The notes below the pieces were generated by a model. It did no database searches. It worked only from the letters and a program-made list of their open reading frames with translations, and was not told the origin of the DNA. From CAYFSS01 sp964345975 (GTDB lineage Bacteria > Bacillota > Clostridia > Saccharofermentanales > Fastidiosipilaceae), in contig CAYFSS010000010.1 of assembly GCA_964345975.1 (NCBI GenBank), positions 1-61,743 of the forward strand: a DNA stretch of 61,743 nt, in the 5' to 3' direction. The first letter of the stretch is position 1; each line of letters begins with the position of its first letter. Shown piece by piece: positions 15,848 to 23,687 of this stretch. A program made the translations under genes and the position numbers.

Positions 15848-16999
15848 ATGCGAGGCGCCGTCCTCCTAATCCATAAACGCTCCGGCATGGCGAGTTTCGA
15901 TGTCATTCGTCAGCTGCGCCGTATTTTGAGACCCCACTTCGGAAAGGTGAAGATGGGTTTTGCGGGCACTTTGGATCCCTTCGCTGAAGGTTTATTGCCC
16001 GTGTTTCTCGGGAGTGCAACCAACCTCATCTCCTACCTTGAAGGGGCGTCGAAGACCTACCGTGTGGTCGCAGCATTCGGGCAGCAGACTACGACCGGTG
16101 ATGTTGCCGGAGAACCGGTGCGTGAAATGTCGCTTCAAGACATTCCTACTCTGGCTTTTAAGGAATCGTTAGACAGCGGTTTACAAGCGCTACGAAGCTT
16201 GAAGCAGCAGCGTATTCCGGCCTATTCGGCCGCAAAATATAAGGGTAAGAAGCTATACGAATATGCCCGAGCAGGTCAAGACATCCCTGTTTTGTATAAG
16301 GACATCGAGATCTATGCATTTCAACTCCTCGTCTTGACGATGGCGAAAGAAGAAGCCCTTCGCTATGGGCTGACGATGGCAGAACTCGAACAGTACCCGC
16401 TCTGGCCACGAGCAGAGATGTGGTCGGAATGGCAAACCATCGGTTTGCGAGGCGGTGAGCTCGATGAGCCGAAAGTCTATGCGACGCCATCCGCGGTAGC
16501 CCTCCTTGAAGCGAAAGTCTCGGCAGGCACCTTCATTCGACAGTTAGTTGAAGATCTCGGCGATACCTTAGGGATGCCGGCCTATGCCATGCGCCTTCTT
16601 CGTTCTGAAGTCGGTTCAATGCACTTAAGTTCAGCTATAGACATAGCATCCGTTGAGGACGTTTTAAACGCAGAAGTCCCTACTAGCGATCAAGTGCCGT
16701 GGCCCGAAAGCTTCTGGCCGTTGCGTCTAAAAGGGCCGGGCATGGCTCATCCGTTGAGCGCTCTGCCCGATATGCCTGTGATAGAATGTAGCCATGAAAC
16801 AGCCTTGAAGCTTCTCCAAGGCCAACGAGTACTTAGTTCTCGAAACCTCCGGGAGGAGACCTATGCTCTACGATCGCCACTTGGGTTCCTTGGTTTTGTG
16901 CAAGTCGTTGGATCCGGTAGAGATCAGTGCTTACGGGTAGGAAGGATGTTGATTCCCCTTGAAGATTATCGAGCTGAATTATCCAAAAGTCCCAGATGA
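15848..16999 (+). CDS. truB: tRNA pseudouridine(55) synthase TruB
   Basis: It converts U55 of the tRNA T-loop to pseudouridine. The catalytic Asp43 lies in FAGTLDPFAEGLL (usually HTGTLDP.A.GLL). GTFIRQLVEDLGDTLG matches the later conserved block. At 383 residues it is about 70 longer than usual: about 45 extra residues sit between the LLVLTM strand and LEAKVSAGTFIR, and the C-terminal PUA-like end is also extended. ATG 15848 has GAGAGG upstream; an in-frame TTG just before it is less likely. Its last 41 bases overlap ribF. Confidence 0.92.
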   Translation: MRGAVLLIHKRSGMASFDVIRQLRRILRPHFGKVKMGFAGTLDPFAEGLLPVFLGSATNLISYLEGASKTYRVVAAFGQQTTTGDVAGEPVREMSLQDIPTLAFKESLDSGLQALRSLKQQRIPAYSAAKYKGKKLYEYARAGQDIPVLYKDIEIYAFQLLVLTMAKEEALRYGLTMAELEQYPLWPRAEMWSEWQTIGLRGGELDEPKVYATPSAVALLEAKVSAGTFIRQLVEDLGDTLGMPAYAMRLLRSEVGSMHLSSAIDIASVEDVLNAEVPTSDQVPWPESFWPLRLKGPGMAHPLSALPDMPVIECSHETALKLLQGQRVLSSRNLREETYALRSPLGFLGFVQVVGSGRDQCLRVGRMLIPLEDYRAELSKSPR

Positions 17000-19304
17000 A
17001 CTTAAAGCCACGCCAATCACATTGGCTTTGGGTTTCTTTGACGGTTTCCATCGCGGCCACCAGGCCTTAGTGAGGGAGGCCGTTTACCGTGCCGAACAGA
17101 ACGGCTCAAAGACGGCCGTCTACACGTTCGATCGTTACCCCAAGCCGACCCATTGTGGCTTTGCCAAGGGTTCGATCGATCCGGGAGCTGTCTGCGAAGG
17201 TGAAGAAGATGGTGTTCGAGGTCTCTTGCAAACGCAGCAACAAAAGACCCACCGTCTGATGGAAGAAGGGATAGACTTCCTGTTGATCCAGGATTTCACG
17301 GATTCCTTCAAGCAACTTTCTCCGGTTGATTTTCTTGACTATGTGACGAAGGACCTCCTTCAAGCAAAACACATCCTCGTCGGGGAAGACTTCCGCTTCG
17401 GCAAAGGCGCCAGCGGTACCATCGAGACCTTGAGAGCGTATTGCGAGGACAACGATATTCGATTGACGGCGATTCCCTCGGTCAATTTCATGGGTGAGCC
17501 GATTTCCAGCACACGGATTCGTGAAGCCGTTCGAGATGGCGATTTTGCCTTAGTTTCTCAGCTCTTGGGCCGGAACTACGCCCTGCGTGGTGAGGTGATC
17601 CATGGCAATCGCTTGGGTAGATCCTTCGATTTCCCGACGGCAAATTTCCGACCGGAAGCTGCTAAGATTCTTCCTCCCTATGGAGTTTATGTCACGCGAA
17701 CCAAGATCGATGGGAGAAGTTATCCTTCCATTACGAATATCGGCTTACGGCCGACGGTCAATGTGACAGATCCGGATCCTTTGGTCGAGACCACGATCTT
17801 CGGCACAAACCATGATCTTTACGGGACGAAGGTCGAAGTGGACTTTCTCCAATTTATCCGTGAGGAGATGCGCTTTCGCAGTTTCCTTATTATGACCACG
17901 CAAATCCATCGTGATATCGAAGAGGCCAGACAGTGGCACGCTCGTTCCGAAGATCTCCATCTGGCGTATAAAGACCAAGCAAATCATCTCTTTCTTTGCC
18001 AAACGGAACGCTTCCGGGAAGGCACTTTCGACCTCTATTTCTATCTTCCGTTAGACGATGACCGCAGTGCAGCCAGAGCTCTCCTAAGCCGTCTTCTCAC
18101 GAGGAGTTCTGCTCAATATCCGCAACGGCGGGAGTTCCTCCAAGCGCTGGATGCTTCCTATGGGGCAAGTTTCAATGCTCGCACCTTTGCCCTAGGTTCA
18201 ACCCATGTTATTCACTTTCATGTCTCATCGATCAGTCGAGGATTAGAAGGTCGCCGTCCCTTGAATGAGGCGATCAACTTGGTGATCGATGCCTTGCTTA
18301 TGCCCAATGTCGATGAAAACGGACTGTTTTCGGAAGAGGCTTTTGAAGCAGAGAAGAAGAGCTATTTAGCTGAACTTCAACTTCTGCGGGATCGTAAAAC
18401 CTACGAAGCGGAGAGCTTGTTGCTCCAAGAACTCTTTAGTGGCACGCCGCTTGCGGTCGATCCTTTGGGTGAGCGTGAGCAAATTGAGAATGTGACCCGA
18501 GAAGAGATACGTGATGCCTGGGATCATCTGAGACGTACGGCTCAAATGGACGGGATCATTGCCGGGTCCTATACCCAAGAGTTGGTGACGCACATCATCG
18601 AAGCTATGAAAGAACTACGACTCGACGGTGGTGAACTCTATGAGCTCGTCCCCGGCCGTTGTCCGAAACCGGCTCCGGCATTTGAGATGCCGAACCGACC
18701 GCTTCCTTCAGCTCTCGAGGCCTTAAGCCCCTATGTGACACGCAAGAGCTATCCGGGTAAAGGGAGAAGCATCGTTCAACTTGCCTATGGCGGGATGCCT
18801 GCCTATGTAAGCTCGGATGTTGTGACCTTCGAAATGATGTGGAAAGTTTTGGGTGGCAGCAGTCATTCAAGACTCCTAACTCGTTTACGTGATGAATTGG
18901 CTGCTGTCTATCGCGTCGATGTGAGACCACAACTCTATAATGGAATCCTCATCATTGAACTGACTTGCGAGCCGGATCAAACGGAGAGCCTTGCGTTAGA
19001 AGTCCTTAAAGAAGTAGACCGTCTCCAGACTGAACTCATCAGCGAAGAAGAATTGAGAGAGCAGCGCAAACTGGCGGATAATGAATATCGCATGGGCGCG
19101 GATAATCTCGAGCGTTTGGTTCAGCTTCAATATCAGGCTACGATCACGGGTCGGGCGATGAATATTATTGATCACGCAGATCTACTTCATACCGCAGAGC
19201 CTGAAATGATTCGACGACATGCTCAGGCTCTGACGCTCCAAAAGATCTTCATCTATGATGCAGCCGATGGAGAACTCTTGCAGGAAGGTGAGCAGGATGA
19301 GTAA
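16959..19304 (+). CDS. ribF: Fusion: RibF (riboflavin kinase/FAD synthetase) + non-catalytic M16 peptidase-like domain
   Basis: One uninterrupted 781-codon frame holds two proteins that are normally separate. Residues 1 to about 325 are RibF: the FAD-synthetase motif GFFDGFHRGHQAL near the start, ISSTRIREAV, then the flavokinase motif GRSFDFPTANF; the end matches the usual RibF C-terminus (IHRDIEEARQW). From about residue 335 to the end the sequence resembles YmfF-type M16 proteins (LTRSSAQYPQRREFLQALD, LYGASF-like ASYGASF) and lacks the HxxEH zinc motif. The next gene encodes the catalytic partner. The start is TTG 16959, the first possible codon after a stop, inside truB. RibF makes FMN and FAD; the M16 half presumably forms a heterodimer with the next product. 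Confidence 0.88.
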   Translation: MKIIELNYPKVPDELKATPITLALGFFDGFHRGHQALVREAVYRAEQNGSKTAVYTFDRYPKPTHCGFAKGSIDPGAVCEGEEDGVRGLLQTQQQKTHRLMEEGIDFLLIQDFTDSFKQLSPVDFLDYVTKDLLQAKHILVGEDFRFGKGASGTIETLRAYCEDNDIRLTAIPSVNFMGEPISSTRIREAVRDGDFALVSQLLGRNYALRGEVIHGNRLGRSFDFPTANFRPEAAKILPPYGVYVTRTKIDGRSYPSITNIGLRPTVNVTDPDPLVETTIFGTNHDLYGTKVEVDFLQFIREEMRFRSFLIMTTQIHRDIEEARQWHARSEDLHLAYKDQANHLFLCQTERFREGTFDLYFYLPLDDDRSAARALLSRLLTRSSAQYPQRREFLQALDASYGASFNARTFALGSTHVIHFHVSSISRGLEGRRPLNEAINLVIDALLMPNVDENGLFSEEAFEAEKKSYLAELQLLRDRKTYEAESLLLQELFSGTPLAVDPLGEREQIENVTREEIRDAWDHLRRTAQMDGIIAGSYTQELVTHIIEAMKELRLDGGELYELVPGRCPKPAPAFEMPNRPLPSALEALSPYVTRKSYPGKGRSIVQLAYGGMPAYVSSDVVTFEMMWKVLGGSSHSRLLTRLRDELAAVYRVDVRPQLYNGILIIELTCEPDQTESLALEVLKEVDRLQTELISEEELREQRKLADNEYRMGADNLERLVQLQYQATITGRAMNIIDHADLLHTAEPEMIRRHAQALTLQKIFIYDAADGELLQEGEQDE

Positions 19305-20649
19305 GCATGGCTTTTTTATCGTAAGTGAAAAACTCGATTCCTTCAGCGGTGAGAATATGCGTGTCTATCGCCATTACTCAGGCTTCAGTTTGACGCACAT
19401 CCCAAAGAGCGGTTATCACACAAGGACCTTGGCGATTGGTGTTGCAGCAGGGGGTAGCACGGTACGTTTCGAAGATCCTAACGGTCAAGGCGAGGTCCAA
19501 GTGCCTTACGGAACGGCCCATGCTGTGGAACATATGACTTTGTTCAACCAAGAAAGCGGGCAATCTCTCGAGGCCGATATGGCTCAACTGGGCGCACGCT
19601 TACAAACCCGGACGGACTATGATCTGACGGTCTTTTTCTTGGAATCCGGTGGGGACCTCATCTTGCCGGGACAGAAGCTTCTATCTGCTATCTTGAACCC
19701 CCTTACGACTCATGAAGCCTTTGAGAAAGAAAAAGACGTCCTCCGTGCCGAGCGCAGGCTCTACGCCGAACAAGTCGATTCACGCCGTGAAATTACGCTG
19801 AATCGACTTCTTTATGGAGGAAATGGTACTGCCGAGAATTATGTCGGGAGACCTCGCGATCTCGAAGAACTCACGCATGAGCATCTTGAAGCATTCCATG
19901 AAGCCCTTTATTTACCGAGCAACCTACGCATGGTCGCAATGGGCGACTACAGTGAGGAAGCCCTTCTTGCCATGGTTGCCGAGGCCATCGAACCCAATAT
20001 CCATAAAGCCCATGCGATGACCGTTCTACAAGCAGCTGACAGTCTTCCACCGCATCAATCGCACTATGAGATGTACAACTCCAAAGAGCCATCCTTTCAC
20101 TTAGGCTTCCGAGATCGACGTCGCCATGATGACACCTTCTTGCACGGGACCGAGTATTTCCTCCATCGCTGGGCGGGACAGATCGGTTTGGAGCTACTCC
20201 TGGGAGATGGTTCCAATCTCTACGATGAGCTCCGCCGCGAAGGCTGGATCGACGATCGCTTTCAAGCCGGATATATCAGTGAAGTAGATCTGACGATGGT
20301 GACCTTGAGTGGTTATCATATGCAGCCTGAACAAGCCGCAGAGCGAGTGACCTTGGGATTGCGTCAAGCCATTGAGCGTGGCCTTAATCCGGAAGATTTT
20401 GCGCGCATGAAGAATGCTCTGATCGGATCTCTCTTGCGTGCGATCGACCACTTGGAAGAAATGACGATCCTGGAATTGCGTTGTGCTCTCTTGGGGTTTG
20501 ACCTCTACGACTATCCCCAGATCTTGAAACGGCTTGATTTACCTCAGGTTGAAGAAGCGGTGCGCTTCATTACAGATGAAGACCTTCAGCGTCAAGCCGT
20601 CATCTATTTCATGCCTCCTTCCATGCCTCTACGACGGAATGAGGCGTAG
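19297..20649 (+). CDS. M16 family zinc peptidase (YmfH-like, catalytic subunit)
   Basis: The protein has 450 residues from ATG 19297, which overlaps the stop of the fusion gene (ATGAGTAA); an upstream in-frame ATG at 19255 lies inside the previous gene without a ribosome site. The inverted zinc motif HxxEH is present as HAVEH at residues 75-79, and a downstream Glu-rich helix (RAERRLYAEQ) fits the third ligand. It is a cytosolic processing peptidase of the pitrilysin type. In Bacillus the YmfF-YmfH pair has the same arrangement of inactive plus active subunits. The C-terminus PLRRNEA lies in the first copy of a 25-bp tandem repeat. Confidence 0.88.
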   Translation: MSKHGFFIVSEKLDSFSGENMRVYRHYSGFSLTHIPKSGYHTRTLAIGVAAGGSTVRFEDPNGQGEVQVPYGTAHAVEHMTLFNQESGQSLEADMAQLGARLQTRTDYDLTVFFLESGGDLILPGQKLLSAILNPLTTHEAFEKEKDVLRAERRLYAEQVDSRREITLNRLLYGGNGTAENYVGRPRDLEELTHEHLEAFHEALYLPSNLRMVAMGDYSEEALLAMVAEAIEPNIHKAHAMTVLQAADSLPPHQSHYEMYNSKEPSFHLGFRDRRRHDDTFLHGTEYFLHRWAGQIGLELLLGDGSNLYDELRREGWIDDRFQAGYISEVDLTMVTLSGYHMQPEQAAERVTLGLRQAIERGLNPEDFARMKNALIGSLLRAIDHLEEMTILELRCALLGFDLYDYPQILKRLDLPQVEEAVRFITDEDLQRQAVIYFMPPSMPLRRNEA

Positions 20650-20699
20650 GTCTCTGCGACGGAATGAGGCGTAGGCCTCTGTGACGGAATGAGACGTAG
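20625..20699 (+). repeat. Three tandem copies of a 25-bp unit across a stop codon
   Basis: Units at 20625-20649, 20650-20674 and 20675-20699 share the core GACGGAATGAGGCGTAG with one to four differences. The first copy contains the last codons and TAG stop of the M16 gene. The remaining bases to 20896 hold a perfect palindrome TGCGTCGCGACGCA (20726-20739) and no gene. Confidence 0.85.
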
Positions 20700-20896
20700 A
20701 GCATTCCTCCGATCATTGTCTATGCTGCGTCGCGACGCATGAGGAACGTTTCCTGATGATCGCGAGCCCTTAGGCGACAGAGAATGACGTACAAAATCAT
20801 ATGCATCGATTGCATCGATAGGATGATCTACTGACCACGAACCGCAAGGTTCCATAGCAATCGAGCCACATCCGGATGTATAAAGGAGTAGTCAGC

Positions 20897-21751
20897 ATGC
20901 AGCCTGATTTCCTGGTTGAATTTCCCGGTCTTGGACTGGGCCCTTTAGAGGTCAATCGTGAAGCCTTCTCCATCGGCCCCTTCAATGTCTATTTCTACGG
21001 TCTCATTATCACCTTGGCGACCGTCCTTGCCTTTACATTAGCCCTTCGCCACAGCAAGAAATTCGGCTTTGAGGAAGATGAGATTCTCGATAATTTCCTG
21101 GTCCTCGTTCCGACGATGCTGATCGGCGCTCGCCTGTATTATGTGATCTTTGCTTGGGATGAGTTTCAGGGAGATCCCATGCGGATCTTCAATGTGCGGG
21201 ACGGGGGGCTGGCATTCTACGGCGGTGTCATCGGCGCCATGATCGGTCTCTTCATCTTAAACCGTATCAAGGGTCGCTCTTTCCTTGAACTGGCAGACTT
21301 CCTGGCGCCTTACATTCCTCTTGGTCAGGGCATCGGTCGCTGGGGGAACTTCTTCAATCAGGAAGCCTTCGGTCATAATACAACCTTGCCATGGGGCATG
21401 ATTTCCAACGGGACAAGAGATTACCTCACACGGGCCCAAATTCCGGGGGTTGATCCAAATCTCCCGGTGCACCCAACCTTCTTTTATGAATTCCTTGGAA
21501 ACTTTCTCATTGCAGCCTTACTTTTCTATTACCGTCGTCAGCGTCCTCACAAGGGCTTCGTCTTTGCCGCATACATCGGTCTCTATGGTCTCCTACGCTT
21601 CTTTGTCGAAGGGCTAAGGACTGATAGTCTCTATGTTTTGGGTACCGGTTTACGTGCGTCTCAACTCCTTTCACTCCTCATGGTATTGGCTGCAATCGCC
21701 TATTTTGTTGTCATCCATTTACACAAAAAAGCCCGTCCGACCCTCCCTTAG
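20897..21751 (+). CDS. lgt: Prolipoprotein diacylglyceryl transferase
   Basis: The 284-residue membrane enzyme attaches diacylglycerol to the lipobox cysteine of prelipoproteins. About seven hydrophobic segments are visible. The signature region is GQGIGRWGNFFNQEAFG, and the N-terminal part has YGLIITLATVLAF and GGLAFYGGVIGA. ATG 20897 is selected because AAAGGAG (20882-20888) is 8 bases upstream; the in-frame ATG at 20876 precedes this ribosome site. It ends 108 bases before the cell-wall cluster. Substrates within this window include the TrpX-type lipoprotein. Confidence 0.95.
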   Translation: MQPDFLVEFPGLGLGPLEVNREAFSIGPFNVYFYGLIITLATVLAFTLALRHSKKFGFEEDEILDNFLVLVPTMLIGARLYYVIFAWDEFQGDPMRIFNVRDGGLAFYGGVIGAMIGLFILNRIKGRSFLELADFLAPYIPLGQGIGRWGNFFNQEAFGHNTTLPWGMISNGTRDYLTRAQIPGVDPNLPVHPTFFYEFLGNFLIAALLFYYRRQRPHKGFVFAAYIGLYGLLRFFVEGLRTDSLYVLGTGLRASQLLSLLMVLAAIAYFVVIHLHKKARPTLP

Positions 21752-21766
21752 GCCGTTTGGGCTTCC

Positions 21767-21795
21767 TTGCTATAATTTCCGGGCGCAACTATTAT
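21767..21795 (+). promoter_or_regulatory. Promoter of the dcw cluster
   Basis: TTGCTA (21767-21772) and TATTAT (21790-21795) are separated by 17 bases. They lie just after lgt, overlapping the end of a weak AGCCC/GGGCT hairpin. Confidence 0.65.
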
Positions 21796-21808
21796 AAGCG
21801 GATCAAGA

Positions 21809-21838
21809 AGAGCGCCTCGGCCAGGGTACGCTCTTTTT
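21809..21838 (+). terminator. Leader terminator before rsmH
   Basis: AGAGCG (21809-21814) pairs with CGCTCT (21829-21834) and is followed by TTTTCT. It lies between the promoter and the rsmH ribosome site (AAAGGAG near 21848), so it could attenuate the whole division operon. The usual first gene mraZ is absent here. Confidence 0.55.
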
Positions 21839-21859
21839 CTCACCGGGAAAGGAGACGTC

Positions 21860-22810
21860 ATGACCTTTGAGCACATTCCTGTTCTCTACGATGAAGTGGT
21901 CAGTGCTTTGCCTTTGAAATCATCGAGCAAAGTGCTCGATGTCACCTGCGGTGCAGGGGGACACAGCCGGGCTTTTTTGGAACAATTGGGACCTAATGAT
22001 GGCACGTTAATCTGCCTGGATAAGGATCCGACCGCTCGCGAAGTGTGCCGCAGGCGCTTAGAGCCGCTCGCTCAAGAGCGAGGCGTGAACTTTGCTGTCC
22101 TGGCAGGGGACTTTGGAGCCTTGGAAGAATCCCTAGGATCTGAAAGTGACTTTGATCTCATTTTTGCTGATATAGGGGTTTCTTCACCTCAGATCGATAC
22201 ACCTGAGCGGGGATTCTCTTATCATGAACAAGGTCCGCTTGACATGAGGATGAATCCCGAGCAGTCCTTAACGGCTGCAGACTTGGTCAATTCACTCCCC
22301 GAACAGGAGCTGCGCACCATCATCAAGGATTATGGTGAAGAACGATTTGCCGGGCGCGTTGCCCGCCGCATTGTTGAACGGCGGAAAGTACAGCCCTTTG
22401 AAGATACCTTGGATTTGGCCGATACGATTATCCATGCCCTACCGCCCAAGGCTAGGCGCGATAAACATCCGGCCAGACGGACATTTCAGGCCTTAAGAAT
22501 TGCTGTGAATGATGAGTTAGCTGCGTTGGAGAATTTTCTTGAAGAAGCTATTGAGCGATTGGTTCCGGGCGGGGTTTTAGCAATCATTAGTTTTCACTCA
22601 TTGGAAGATAGGATTGTGAAGCAGAAATTTCGCGGATGGCTTGATCCTTGTGAATGCCCGAAATCGATGCCTTGTGTATGTGGGCTTAAACCTTTGGGTA
22701 AAGTGCCAAAGCGTCAGGGTTGGACGGCTTCGGAAGAGGAGTTGGAGCTCAATCCGAGAGCACGTAGTGCTCGCCTGAGAACCTTTGTGAAAGGAGGCGG
22801 CGATGAGTAG
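21860..22810 (+). CDS. rsmH: 16S rRNA (cytosine(1402)-N4)-methyltransferase RsmH (MraW)
   Basis: The 316-residue SAM-dependent methyltransferase modifies C1402 in the ribosomal P site. Motifs are HIPVLYDEVV at the start, the SAM-binding DVTCGAGGHS, the GVSSPQIDTPERGFSY block, and FHSLEDRIVKQKF near the C-terminus. It opens the dcw cluster and overlaps ftsL by 8 bases. Confidence 0.96.
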   Translation: MTFEHIPVLYDEVVSALPLKSSSKVLDVTCGAGGHSRAFLEQLGPNDGTLICLDKDPTAREVCRRRLEPLAQERGVNFAVLAGDFGALEESLGSESDFDLIFADIGVSSPQIDTPERGFSYHEQGPLDMRMNPEQSLTAADLVNSLPEQELRTIIKDYGEERFAGRVARRIVERRKVQPFEDTLDLADTIIHALPPKARRDKHPARRTFQALRIAVNDELAALENFLEEAIERLVPGGVLAIISFHSLEDRIVKQKFRGWLDPCECPKSMPCVCGLKPLGKVPKRQGWTASEEELELNPRARSARLRTFVKGGGDE

Positions 22811-23687
22811 TAGAGCGAAAGTTAAACGACAAGATCGTATCGATGCCGAAGCAAGCCCGAATGTCTCGATGCAGCGCTTGGCTTCCAGCCTTGAACGCGA
22901 ACAGCGTTCGCAGCAATTAAGTCGCATCCTGATTTTTCTCTTTGTCCTCACGTGGTTATCTCTCCTCTTCGGTCGCAGCTTATTGCGTCAGGGGAGAATC
23001 CTCGATCAGGTCTATGAGAATGCTGCAAAGGAGAACCGAATCCAACAGCTTCGCATGAGTAACGCACAGCTCCAGGAAGAAATCTACAGCCGCACGGATT
23101 TACAAGCTATAGCCCAAGCTGCGGTTGAGTTGGGGATGATTCCTTCGCTCGAAGCGCCCCGTATCCTTGTCCCACAGACGAAGAATGATGAAGTTCTACT
23201 GCGTCTGGAATCGGCCGATGCGGAGTCCTTCGTGGAACGTGTGCTGGGCGGGCGAGAGACGTATTACAATCTAGAGGAATACTATGAAGAGCATCGTTTG
23301 GCGCAAGCCTATTTCAGTAATTTCGATCCGGCAAATAACGATGCGCTCGAGGAATTCGTGACGAGTTCCCAAGCTGTCACGGAAGACGGAGGAATCATCC
23401 TTGACGGTGGCGCAAGCGATACTACAGGTGATGCCTCTATCGTCGAGGACGATAGCGAGGGTAACGTGACCGAGGGTCATCGTGAAGCCGATAGCAATAA
23501 GTCTGCCGTGAGCGAAACCCCTGCGGTTTCAACGACTGTTAGAGAAACTACGGGAAGTCCAACGCCCAACGCCCGTGCTACAATTGAAGGCTCAAATAAC
23601 TCCAAAACCGATGAGCTCGCACAAGATAATCCGTCGACGAATGAGCCTTCCCTTGCCGAAGATTTAAACGAGGTTGTCAATGAATGA
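22803..23687 (+). CDS. ftsL: FtsL/DivIC-like septum protein with long C-terminal tail
   Basis: The protein has a short basic cytoplasmic N-terminus, one transmembrane helix at about residues 41-60 (LIFLFVLTWLSLLF) and an extracytoplasmic coiled coil at about 62-110 containing NRIQQLRMSNAQLQEEI. This is the FtsL architecture, and it sits between rsmH and ftsI, the standard ftsL position. FtsL joins FtsQ and FtsB/DivIC to activate FtsWI at the septum. At 294 residues it is more than twice the usual length; the extra 150 residues form a Ser/Thr/Glu-rich, probably disordered tail. Confidence 0.8.
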   Translation: MSSRAKVKRQDRIDAEASPNVSMQRLASSLEREQRSQQLSRILIFLFVLTWLSLLFGRSLLRQGRILDQVYENAAKENRIQQLRMSNAQLQEEIYSRTDLQAIAQAAVELGMIPSLEAPRILVPQTKNDEVLLRLESADAESFVERVLGGRETYYNLEEYYEEHRLAQAYFSNFDPANNDALEEFVTSSQAVTEDGGIILDGGASDTTGDASIVEDDSEGNVTEGHREADSNKSAVSETPAVSTTVRETTGSPTPNARATIEGSNNSKTDELAQDNPSTNEPSLAEDLNEVVNE

